A DNA stretch of 19,054 nucleotides from contig LWDI01000015.1 in NCBI GenBank assembly GCA_002083475.1, positions 1 to 19,054 on the forward strand, in the 5' to 3' direction. Positions within the stretch are counted from its first letter, which is position 1. Each line of letters starts with the position of its first letter. A program made the position numbers and the translations under genes. This DNA is from Proteobacteria bacterium SG_bin5 (lineage in GTDB: Bacteria; Pseudomonadota; Alphaproteobacteria; Sphingomonadales; Sphingomonadaceae). The notes under the pieces are model-generated. The model worked only from the letters and a program-made list of their open reading frames with translations, searched no databases and had not been told where the DNA came from. Below are positions 1 through 7,241 of this stretch, piece after piece.

Positions 1-933
1 GAGGCGCCCACCGCCGCCCCCGTCGCCGCCCCCATCGATGGCGGCGCGGCGGCGCTGGAGATCACCGCCGCGCCGCCGCCGGCGATCGCTTATGTGATCG
101 CCCAGCCCGGCGAACAGGCCGAGCCCGCGCCGATCGCCGCGCCCGACGTCGCGCTCGCCGCGCCGAGCGGCCATGCCAAGGGCGATCGCTATGAAAAATT
201 CAACCGGGCGATGTATAAGCTCAATTTGACGCTCGACCGCATCTTCTTCCGCCCGCTCGCGATCATCTACAAGACGATCATCCCCAAGCCGATCCGGCTG
301 GCGCTGCGCAATTTGCTCGTCAACGTCAGCGAACCGCTCGTCTTCCTCAACGATCTGCTCCAGCTGCGCCCCGGCAAGGCGATCCGCACCCTCGGCCGCT
401 TCACCATCAACACCACATTGGGGATCGGCGGGTTGATCGACGTCGCCAAGGGCGAGGGCCTGCCGCATCGCAACAATGGCTTTGGCAACACGCTCGCGCG
501 CTATGGCGTGGGACCTGGGCCTTATCTGTTTCTGCCGCTGATCGGCCCCTCCACCCTGCGCGACACGCTCGGCGATCAGGCGCAGGGGTTGATTTATCCG
601 CTCGCGATCGGCGAGCCCTTCGATCGGATCGATTATCAAATCGGGCGGGCGTTGGTGCTGGGGCTGCAGCAGCGGATCGATACCGATGTTCAGTTCAAGA
701 TGATCACCCGCACCGCCGCCGATCCCTATGCGACGATCCGCTCGCTTTATTTGCAGGATCGCAAGGTCGAGGTGGACGAACTGCGCGGCCGCAAACAGCG
801 CTCGCCGCTCGACGATCCGCTCACCGATCCGGGCGATCCGGGCGAGGCGGCGCCCGCCGCCGACCCCGGCACCACGCGCGCGCCCGACGCGAACGTCACC
901 CCGCCCGAGCAACTCCCCGCGCAACCACGCTGA
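1..933 (+). CDS. mlaA: MlaA (VacJ) family outer-membrane lipoprotein, 5' truncated by the window
   Basis: The reading frame is open from base 1, so the start codon, signal peptide and lipobox lie upstream; the first usable start inside the window, GTG at 94, is probably internal. An Ala/Pro-rich stretch is followed by the MlaA core: YEKFNRAMYKLN near base 190, a helical segment NVSEPLVFLNDLLQLRPGKA, then RFTINTTLGIGGLIDVA and GPYLFLPLIGPSTLRD. In this family the protein forms a ring in the inner leaflet of the outer membrane and removes mislocalised phospholipid, passing it to periplasmic MlaC and the MlaFEDB ABC complex. The C-terminal 50 or so residues are Pro/Ala/Asp-rich and look disordered. 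It is convergent with hpnN across a repeat-filled gap. Gene symbol is by family; no other mla gene is visible. Confidence 0.9.
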   Translation, partial: EAPTAAPVAAPIDGGAAALEITAAPPPAIAYVIAQPGEQAEPAPIAAPDVALAAPSGHAKGDRYEKFNRAMYKLNLTLDRIFFRPLAIIYKTIIPKPIRLALRNLLVNVSEPLVFLNDLLQLRPGKAIRTLGRFTINTTLGIGGLIDVAKGEGLPHRNNGFGNTLARYGVGPGPYLFLPLIGPSTLRDTLGDQAQGLIYPLAIGEPFDRIDYQIGRALVLGLQQRIDTDVQFKMITRTAADPYATIRSLYLQDRKVEVDELRGRKQRSPLDDPLTDPGDPGEAAPAADPGTTRAPDANVTPPEQLPAQPR

Positions 934-960
934 CGCTTGCCCGCCGTTCTTCGCGGCCCG

Positions 961-1035
961 TCTCCCCGGCTCGACCCGCGGTCCCGCTGGCTTAGCGACG
1001 GCAGGCGAAGCGGGACCCCGGCTCGAGGGCGGGGT
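961..1035. repeat. Palindromic repeat with flanking 11-base direct repeats
   Basis: GGTCCCGCT at 980-988 is inverted as AGCGGGACC at 1009-1017, giving a perfect 9-bp stem with a 20-base loop. The 11-mer CCCCGGCTCGA occurs directly at 964-974 and again at 1016-1026. The following GGGCGGGGTGAC resembles the short dispersed intergenic repeats common in sphingomonad genomes; that resemblance is from memory, not from a search. Confidence 0.6.
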
Positions 1036-1075
1036 GACGACAAAAGTTTGCGACAAACCTCCGGAAACGATTTCC

Positions 1076-1272
1076 AGAGCTGTTTGCGATCACACCGAAC
1101 CAATAGCTCGACGGAAAAAGCTCCTCCCCCAGAGGGGGAGGGGGACCATTCGCGTCGCGAATGGTGGAGGGGTGTCGCCCTCGAACTGCCGGGGACACCC
1201 CTCCGTCACGCCTGCGGCGTGCCACCTCCCCTTACAGGGGAGGAGCGAACCGGTTCGATCGCAAACAGCTCT
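1076..1272. repeat. Composite inverted-repeat element (MITE/REP-like) bounded by 16-bp perfect arms
   Basis: AGAGCTGTTTGCGATC at 1076-1091 is repeated in perfect inverse at 1257-1272, enclosing 165 bases. Nested inside are perfect stems: 1124-1130/1134-1140 (7 bp), 1145-1153/1157-1165 (ACCATTCGC, 9 bp), 1166-1176/1194-1204 (GGAGGGGTGTC, 11 bp), 1207-1212/1216-1221 (6 bp), 1225-1231/1237-1243 (7 bp), and the 12-bp palindrome CGAACCGGTTCG at 1246-1257. No coding capacity is evident. The layout suits a non-autonomous mobile or REP-type element, but target-site duplication was not recognised, so the class is an inference. Confidence 0.65.
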
Positions 1273-1329
1273 AGCGCCCCCGCCGATGAGGGCCCCACCC
1301 TCGGCGAGCGCCGCCGCCCCTTCCCTACG

Positions 1330-3930
1330 CTACGCCTTTTTCGTGTCGCGCGGCGGCCCCAGCAGCGCGGGTTCGAAGATCAGCGCACACACCAAGGTCC
1401 AGGCGAGCGAGATCATCAAGATCTTGCCCATGCTCGCCGTCCCCGGGTGGCGCGAGAGCCAGAGCGCGCCGAACGCGCTCCCCGTCGCGAGCGCCGAAAA
1501 CAGGATCGCGCGCGCGAGGCTCGATTGCAGCAGATCGGTCGCCCCGCCGCGCCACGCCATCACGAAATAGATGTGGAACGCCACCCCCACCCCGAACAAC
1601 AGCGGGAAGGCGATGATGTTGGCGAAGTTGATCGGCTGGCCGATCACCACGCACGTCCCCAGCGTCAAAAAGCCCGAGAGCACCACCGGCGCGAGCGTGA
1701 ACGCCACCTCGCGCCAATCGCGCAGCACCAGCCAGAGCAACAAGCTCACCAGCGCGAGCGCGATGATCCCGGCTTGCACGAAGGCGCGCGCGACGGTTTT
1801 CGCGGCTTCCTGGGTGGAGACGGGCAGCCCGGTCAAATGCGGGGCGATCTTGCGCATCGCGACCACGAAATCGGCGAGCACGCGATTGTCATTGCTGTCG
1901 CCCTTGGGGAAGACCTGCACCTGCGCGCGGCCATCGGCGGTGACCCAATCCTCGGCGATCTCGCGCGGCAGCGTGTCGCGCGTCACCGGCTCGGCTTGGA
2001 GCACCGCGCGCGCCTGATCGAGCATCACCTGGAGCGGAGGGACGATCGCCGCGCTCGCCCGCGCGCGCGCTTCGGGCGGGGCGGCGGCGAGGCGGGCGAG
2101 CGTGCGCCCGAGCGCGAGCGCATGGGCATTCGCCTCGCCCGGCTTGCCGGCGGCGGCTTGGACGAGCGCGGCCGACGCGCTTTGCAACGCGGCGACGGTT
2201 TCGGCGTCGCTCGGCGGCGGCGCGGTGTCGAAGGGGTTGAGCGTCAGGTCGAGCAGCAGCGCGGCATCCTCGATCAGCGCGAGCTTGGCGCCTTGATCGC
2301 CGGGGACGAAACTATCGATCGACACGGCCTGCGCGACTTGCGGCAGCCGTTCGGCGCGCCGCGCCCAGGTCGCCGCCGCGTCGGGATTTTTGGCGAGCAC
2401 GTAAATGGTGTTGGGGGTGCGCAGCGGATCGCGCATCAGATCGGTGAGCGCGCGCATCGCCGGGCCTTGCGGATCGCGCAAATGGATCGGGTTGAAATCG
2501 AACACCACCAAGGGCAGCAGCGCGATGCTCGCGGCCATCGACAGGCCGAACGCCCAAAGCACGCCGCGCCGGTGGCGCAGCAGCCAGCGGTCGAGCGGCG
2601 CCGCCTCGGCAAAGCCCACTTCGCGGCGCGGGCGCGCCGGGTGCATCAGCACGAGCAGCGCCGGGAGCAGCGTGACCGAAAGCAGCAGCGCGACGATCAT
2701 CCCCATGCCGGCGATCGTCCCGAGTTCGGCGATGCCGATATAATAGGTCGGCAGAAACGCCCCGAACCCCAGGAAAATCGCCCCCGCCGCGAGCGCGAGC
2801 GGCGCGCCGAGCGCGCAGGCGGCTTCCTTCAACGCCTCGACCACGCGTCGCCCGGCGAGCCGCTCTTCATTGAAGCGCACGGTGAGCTGAATCCCGAAAT
2901 CGACGCCGAGGCCGACGAACAGCGGAATGAAAGCGACCGAGATCAAGTTGAACTGCCCGACCGCGAGCAGCCCGAGCGCGGTCGTGATCACCAGCCCGGC
3001 GAGCGTCGTCACCACGATCGCGGCGGTGGTCTTCACCGATTTGGTCGCGAACCACAAAGTAATGAGCATCGCGAGCGCCATCACTAGCCCGACGAAGCCG
3101 ATATTCTCCTCGAGCGTCGAGAATTCCTCGTCGCTCAGCGGCACTTCGCCCGTCACTTGCACGCGCACGCCATGCGCCGCGTCGAGCCCGAGCGCGCGCG
3201 CCGCCGCCATCACCGCGTCGGTCGCGGCATGGCCTGGCTTCAGATCGCCATAGTCGAGCACCGGGCGGGTGAGGATCAGCCGGCGCAGCGGCGGCACCGG
3301 TCCGCCCTTGCTCGCGAACAGCCGCTGCCATGAGAAATAGGCAGGATTGCCCGCGATCGCCGCGCGCAGCGCATCGTCGAGCGCGACCAGCGCCGCGTCG
3401 GACTCGGCGAAGCTCGTCGCGCCGTTCGTCACCCCGGTCGCGACCGTGCCGAGCGCTTGCGCGACCCCGCGCAAGCTGGGATCGGCGGCGAGCGGGCCGA
3501 GCAAGGGTTGCGCGCGGATCAGCCCCTGGGTCGATTGCCGCACTTCCTCGACCGAGCCGAAGAGCACGCCCTCGCGATCGAACCACGGCCCGCCATCGGG
3601 GCGTTTGACGGTGCGGAAATGCGCCTTGTCCGCCGCCAGCCGCTCGGCGAGCCTTGCCGCGCCCCGTTCGGCGAGCTCGGGGGTCGCGCCGTCGACGATC
3701 ACCAGCATCGATTGGGTGAGCTGGGGAAAAGCCTTGTCGACCGCCGCCTCGTCTTGCCGCCACTGCACCTTGGGCGAGATCAGCGCGCCGGTGTCGGTCG
3801 TCATCTGGAAATGAGTGACGGTGAACCAGGCGGCGAGCGCCGTCAGCGCGCCGAGCAGCGCCGCGAACAGCCAGGGGCGCCCCGCGCTGAACGACACAGC
3901 GCGATAAATCCATTGCTGCGCCGCGCGCAC
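1330..3930 (-). CDS. hpnN: Hopanoid-associated RND (MMPL) transporter, HpnN-like
   Basis: An 866-residue inner-membrane transporter with the duplicated MMPL/RND layout. It has a first membrane helix at about residues 18-40, a periplasmic domain at about 41-275 opening with MTTDTGALIS, and a bundle of helices containing GLGVDFGIQLTVRFNEER near residues 341-357. A second periplasmic domain follows, then a second bundle with FGVGVAFHIYFVMAWR. Length and layout match HpnN, which in Rhodopseudomonas and Burkholderia is implicated in moving hopanoids to the outer membrane. The start is GTG at 3930, 7 bases after the DUF2141 stop, so it should be co-transcribed with dxs and the DUF2141 gene. Other MMPL exporters are the alternative, but the dxs neighbourhood favours HpnN. 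Confidence 0.85.
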   Translation of the reverse strand: MRAAQQWIYRAVSFSAGRPWLFAALLGALTALAAWFTVTHFQMTTDTGALISPKVQWRQDEAAVDKAFPQLTQSMLVIVDGATPELAERGAARLAERLAADKAHFRTVKRPDGGPWFDREGVLFGSVEEVRQSTQGLIRAQPLLGPLAADPSLRGVAQALGTVATGVTNGATSFAESDAALVALDDALRAAIAGNPAYFSWQRLFASKGGPVPPLRRLILTRPVLDYGDLKPGHAATDAVMAAARALGLDAAHGVRVQVTGEVPLSDEEFSTLEENIGFVGLVMALAMLITLWFATKSVKTTAAIVVTTLAGLVITTALGLLAVGQFNLISVAFIPLFVGLGVDFGIQLTVRFNEERLAGRRVVEALKEAACALGAPLALAAGAIFLGFGAFLPTYYIGIAELGTIAGMGMIVALLLSVTLLPALLVLMHPARPRREVGFAEAAPLDRWLLRHRRGVLWAFGLSMAASIALLPLVVFDFNPIHLRDPQGPAMRALTDLMRDPLRTPNTIYVLAKNPDAAATWARRAERLPQVAQAVSIDSFVPGDQGAKLALIEDAALLLDLTLNPFDTAPPPSDAETVAALQSASAALVQAAAGKPGEANAHALALGRTLARLAAAPPEARARASAAIVPPLQVMLDQARAVLQAEPVTRDTLPREIAEDWVTADGRAQVQVFPKGDSNDNRVLADFVVAMRKIAPHLTGLPVSTQEAAKTVARAFVQAGIIALALVSLLLWLVLRDWREVAFTLAPVVLSGFLTLGTCVVIGQPINFANIIAFPLLFGVGVAFHIYFVMAWRGGATDLLQSSLARAILFSALATGSAFGALWLSRHPGTASMGKILMISLAWTLVCALIFEPALLGPPRDTKKA

Positions 3931-3937
3931 GCCGCTC

Positions 3938-4393
3938 TCAGCTCCGCGGGCCGGTGAAATAGCGGAGCTTGAGCTCGATCATCTTGTCGGCGTGCAGCTC
4001 GAACATCGCATCCTTCCAGCGTGGCGGGGCGAGCCGGATCGGCGCATCGTTCGAAAAGCCGACGCCTTCCTTGGGAATGCCGAACAGCGCGCGATCGTTC
4101 TTGCCATTGTGATTTTCGTCGAGCGTCGCCTCCACGGCATAGGTGCCGGGGCGCAGGCCGTGGAGGACGAGCACGGTGCGGCCGTGCACCGCCGGGGTTT
4201 CGGCGCTGATCGGGCAATCCTTTAGAAATTCCTCTTCGCGGCACAGATCGATATGCACCACGCCCTTGGCGACGCGCACGTTATCCACCGCGACGGTGAG
4301 GGTGATGCCATCGTCGGCCGGTTTCCCGCGCACCGCCAGCGCGGGCGCCGCGAGCGCGGTCGCCGCCAAAACCAACCCTGTCAGAGCCTTCAC
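3938..4393 (-). CDS. DUF2141 family secreted protein
   Basis: A 151-residue protein with an N-terminal Sec-type signal peptide (VKALTGLVLAATALAAPALA) and a beta-rich DUF2141 domain. The family hallmark DENHNGKNDRALFGIPKEG is followed by GFSNDAP. Two cysteines, in HIDLCREE and KDCP, could form a disulfide in the periplasm. I chose GTG at 4393 because it overlaps the dxs stop as GTGA, giving translational coupling and placing the signal peptide at the extreme N-terminus; a start at 4429 would add a non-hydrophobic tail. Biochemical function of the family is unknown. Its position between dxs and hpnN suggests an envelope role linked to hopanoid or carotenoid lipids, which is inference. Confidence 0.87.
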   Translation of the reverse strand: MKALTGLVLAATALAAPALAVRGKPADDGITLTVAVDNVRVAKGVVHIDLCREEEFLKDCPISAETPAVHGRTVLVLHGLRPGTYAVEATLDENHNGKNDRALFGIPKEGVGFSNDAPIRLAPPRWKDAMFELHADKMIELKLRYFTGPRS

Positions 4394-6315
4394 GCCCGCG
4401 CTTCCTCCGTCACCGCCCCCTCGTTCCACCGCAGCGCCTTCAGCACCTGGTCGACGATGGCGTCGGCGTCTAGCCCGGCTTCCTTATACTGCAATTCGGG
4501 CTTGTCCTGATCCTGGAAGCGATCGGGCAAACGCATGGTGCGCAGTTTCAGGCCCGCGTCGATCAACCCGGCGTCGCTCGCATAGGTCAGCACATGCGCG
4601 CCGAGCCCGCCGACCGCGCCTTCCTCGATCGTCACCGCGACTTCATGGCTGGTGAGCAGGCGGCGGATCAACTCCTCGTCGAGCGGCTTGGCGAAGCGCA
4701 GATCGGCGACCGTCGTCGAGAGCCCGCGCGCCTCGAGCGCGTCGGCGGCCTTGAGCGCTTCGGCGAGGCGCGTGCCGAGCGAGAGGATCGCGACCTTCTT
4801 GCCCTCGCGCACGATGCGGCCCTTGCCGATCTCGAGCTTCTGCGGCACCTCCGGCAGCGGCACGCCGACGCCATTGCCGCGCGGATAGCGCAGCGCGATC
4901 GGCCCCGCGTCATATTCGACCGCCGTATAGGTCATATGGACCAGCTCGGCCTCGTCGGCGGCGGCCATCACCACCATGTTGGGGAGCGTCGCCAGGTAAG
5001 TGATGTCGAAGCTGCCAGCATGGGTGCAGCCGTCGGCGCCGACCAGCCCCGCGCGATCGATCGCGAAGCGCACCGGCAGATTCTGGATCACGACGTCGTG
5101 GACCACCTGGTCATAAGCACGCTGGAGGAAAGTCGAATAGATCGCGCAGAACGGGCGCATCCCTTGCGCCGCAAGCCCCGCCGCGAAGGTGACCGCGTGC
5201 TGCTCGGCGATGCCGACGTCGAAGGCGCGGCTCGGATGCGCCTTGGCGAATTTGTCGACGCCGGTGCCCGAGGGCATGGCGGCGGTGATCGCGACGATGC
5301 GCGGATCGTCGTTCGCGAGCTTGGCGAGCGTTTCGCCGAAGACGTTTTGATAAGCGGGCGGCCCCGGCGGACCCTTTTGCTGCGCGCCGGTGATCACGTC
5401 GAACTTTTGCACGCCGTGATATTTGTCCGCCGCCGCCTCGGCCGGGGCATAGCCCTTGCCCTTTTGCGTCACGACATGGACCAGGATCGGCCCTTCCTCG
5501 GCATCGCGGACGTTTTCGAGCACCGGGATCAGCTGATCGAGATTATGCCCGTCGATCGGGCCGACGTAGTAAAAGCCCAGCTCCTCGAACAAGGCGCCGC
5601 CCATCGCCAGGCCGCGCGCGAATTCGTCGGTTTTCTTGAGGCCTTCGGCGAGCGGGCGCGGCAGCCGCTTGGCGACCTTGCGCGCGAAATCGCGGAAGCC
5701 CAGAAACTCGCGGCTGGAGACGATGCGCGAGAGATAGGCCGAAAGGCCGCCCACCGGCGGGGCGATCGACATGTCGTTGTCGTTCAGGATCACGACCAGC
5801 CGATTGCCGGCCTGGGCGGCGTTGTTCATCGCCTCATAGGCCATGCCGGCCGACATCGCGCCGTCGCCGATCACCGCGATCCCCTTGCCGGGCTTGTCGC
5901 TCAACTTGTTCGCCATCGCGAAGCCGAGCGCCGCCGAGATCGAGGTCGAGCTGTGCGCCGCGCCGAACGGATCGAACTCGCTTTCGGCGCGCTTGGTGAA
6001 GCCCGAAAGGCCGCCGCCCATGCGCAGCGTGCGAATGCGGTCGCGCCGGCCGGTGATCACCTTGTGGGGATAGCATTGGTGGCCGACGTCCCAAACCAGC
6101 CGATCGTCGGGCGTGTTGAAGACGTAATGGATCGCGACCGTCAGCTCGACCACGCCGAGCCCCGAGCCCAGATGGCCGCCGGTGACGCCCACCGCCGCGA
6201 TCACCTCTTGGCGCAGCTCGTCGGCGAGCTGGGGCAGTTGCTCGGGCGAAAGCTTCCGCAGATCAGCGGGATAACGCACTTGATCGAGCAACGGGGTCTT
6301 CGGTTCCACGGACAT
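4390..6315 (-). CDS. dxs: 1-deoxy-D-xylulose-5-phosphate synthase
   Basis: Thiamine-diphosphate enzyme condensing pyruvate and glyceraldehyde 3-phosphate to DXP, the committed entry to the MEP isoprenoid pathway and a precursor of thiamine and pyridoxal. The 641-residue protein shows HLGSGLGVVELTVA near residue 48, DVGHQCYPHK, the ThDP-binding GDGAMSAGMAYEA at about 150 ending in NDN at about 178-180, the central FDVGIAEQHAVTFAAGLA, and DRAGLVGADGCTHAG. Length is normal for alphaproteobacterial DXS. ATG at 6315 is preferred over the in-frame TTG at 6339; AGGG lies about 11 bases upstream of it. It is first in the dxs-DUF2141-hpnN run, so isoprenoid supply and hopanoid export may share a transcript. 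Confidence 0.97.
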   Translation of the reverse strand: MSVEPKTPLLDQVRYPADLRKLSPEQLPQLADELRQEVIAAVGVTGGHLGSGLGVVELTVAIHYVFNTPDDRLVWDVGHQCYPHKVITGRRDRIRTLRMGGGLSGFTKRAESEFDPFGAAHSSTSISAALGFAMANKLSDKPGKGIAVIGDGAMSAGMAYEAMNNAAQAGNRLVVILNDNDMSIAPPVGGLSAYLSRIVSSREFLGFRDFARKVAKRLPRPLAEGLKKTDEFARGLAMGGALFEELGFYYVGPIDGHNLDQLIPVLENVRDAEEGPILVHVVTQKGKGYAPAEAAADKYHGVQKFDVITGAQQKGPPGPPAYQNVFGETLAKLANDDPRIVAITAAMPSGTGVDKFAKAHPSRAFDVGIAEQHAVTFAAGLAAQGMRPFCAIYSTFLQRAYDQVVHDVVIQNLPVRFAIDRAGLVGADGCTHAGSFDITYLATLPNMVVMAAADEAELVHMTYTAVEYDAGPIALRYPRGNGVGVPLPEVPQKLEIGKGRIVREGKKVAILSLGTRLAEALKAADALEARGLSTTVADLRFAKPLDEELIRRLLTSHEVAVTIEEGAVGGLGAHVLTYASDAGLIDAGLKLRTMRLPDRFQDQDKPELQYKEAGLDADAIVDQVLKALRWNEGAVTEEARA

Positions 6316-6428
6316 TCGGCTTCGCACCCTTTGGTTCAAGTGGGGAGCTTTAGCCGATCATGCCGCAAAGGGAAACAGCGCGATGTGCCAGATGACGCGC
6401 CGCGCGACGCCCGCTATGCGATGGGGCG
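6316..6428. promoter_or_regulatory. Divergent promoter region between dxs and rsmE
   Basis: These 113 bases separate two divergent starts, so both transcripts must begin here or nearby. I could not identify convincing -35/-10 pairs; A/T-richer patches occur at 6331-6358 and 6366-6376. No riboswitch-like fold was recognised. Confidence 0.4.
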
Positions 6429-7208
6429 ATGCCCGCCATTCCCGCCTGGCCGCCGCGATCGACCCCGCGCCTGTTCGTCGCCGCGCCGATCGCGCCGGGC
6501 GCGCGCGTGATCGAGGGGCCGCAGGCGCATTATCTCGCGCAAGTGATGCGGCTCGCGCCCGGCGATCCGGTGAAATTGTTCGATGGCGCGAGCGGCGAAT
6601 GGCTCGCGGTGGTGAGCGATGTCGCCAAGCGCGCGGTGACGCTCAAGGTGCGTGAACGCTTGCGTGACATGGAGGCCGTGCCCGATCTGTGGCTCTGCGT
6701 TGCCCCGCTCAAGAAAGGGCGAATCGATTGGGTGGCGGAAAAAGCGAGCGAACTCGGCGTCGCGCGGCTGGTGCCGGTGCTCACCCAGCGCACCGTGGTC
6801 GACCGGCTGAACGGCGAGCGGCTGTTCGCGCATATGGTCGAGGCGGCCGAGCAATGCGGGCGCACGGCGGTGCCCGAACTCGCCGAGCCGGTGAAGCTCG
6901 CCGCGTTGCTGCGCGACTGGCCGGCGGGGCGCGCGCTGTTCTTCGCCGATGAAACCGGCGGCGCCCCCGCGAGCGCCGCGATGGCGACGCGAGCGGGCCC
7001 GGCAGCGATCCTGATCGGCCCCGAGGGTGGCTTCACGGCGGAGGAGCGCGACGCGATCCGCGCGCTGCCGCAAGCGGTGGCGATCGGGCTCGGCCCCCGC
7101 ATCCTGCGCGCCGATACTGCGGCGGCGGCGGCAACCGCGCTGTGGATGGCGAGCGCGGGGGATTGGGGCCAGGCGGTCGATCAGGGCGCGGCCCAATCCG
7201 AAGATTGA
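6429..7208 (+). CDS. rsmE: 16S rRNA (uracil-1498-N3)-methyltransferase
   Basis: SAM-dependent SPOUT methyltransferase that methylates U1498 of 16S rRNA in the 30S subunit. The 259-residue protein has an N-terminal PUA-like RNA-binding domain (FVAAPIAPGARVIEGPQAHY, then RLAPGDPVKLFDG). The knotted domain follows, with KKGRIDWVAEKASELG, EQCGR near 131-135, IGPEGGF at 196-202 and LGPRILRADTA at 221-231, which form the cofactor-binding trefoil knot. Start ATG at 6429 has GGGG about 5 bases upstream and leaves a normal-length N-terminus; the ATGs at 6416 and 6421 are in other frames. It is divergent from dxs and followed 33 bases later by the membrane glycosyltransferase gene. Confidence 0.95.
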   Translation: MPAIPAWPPRSTPRLFVAAPIAPGARVIEGPQAHYLAQVMRLAPGDPVKLFDGASGEWLAVVSDVAKRAVTLKVRERLRDMEAVPDLWLCVAPLKKGRIDWVAEKASELGVARLVPVLTQRTVVDRLNGERLFAHMVEAAEQCGRTAVPELAEPVKLAALLRDWPAGRALFFADETGGAPASAAMATRAGPAAILIGPEGGFTAEERDAIRALPQAVAIGLGPRILRADTAAAAATALWMASAGDWGQAVDQGAAQSED

Positions 7209-7222
7209 GAAATCGCAATCTT
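7201..7222 (+). terminator. Possible weak terminator hairpin after rsmE
   Basis: AAGATTG at 7201-7207 pairs with CAATCTT at 7216-7222 around an 8-base loop, followed by a single extra T. The stem is AT-rich and covers the rsmE stop codon, unusual in this GC-rich setting. With a short T run it may only attenuate transcription before the next gene. Confidence 0.3.
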
Positions 7223-7241
7223 TGCGGCATAGGCTTGCGCC

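Larger units (their letters stand above)
934..1329. other. 396-base convergent intergenic stretch filled with inverted repeats; no gene
   Basis: This gap lies between the stop codons of the mlaA-type gene and hpnN. Reading frames cross it only as run-through of shadow frames. It holds at least nine hairpin-capable inverted repeats, listed in the two repeat entries here. No poly-T tract marks a canonical intrinsic terminator, but the stacked hairpins could serve both convergent genes. From 1273 to 1329 I see only GC-rich spacer. Confidence 0.75.

Noticed and set aside
937..3087. 716-codon open frame on the plus strand opposite hpnN
   Set aside because: Arg/Glu/His-rich composition typical of antisense shadow frames in GC-rich DNA; the minus-strand RND transporter explains the region fully.
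4594..6510. 638-codon open frame on the plus strand opposite dxs
   Set aside because: It is the mirror of the well-conserved dxs gene and shows no family motif.
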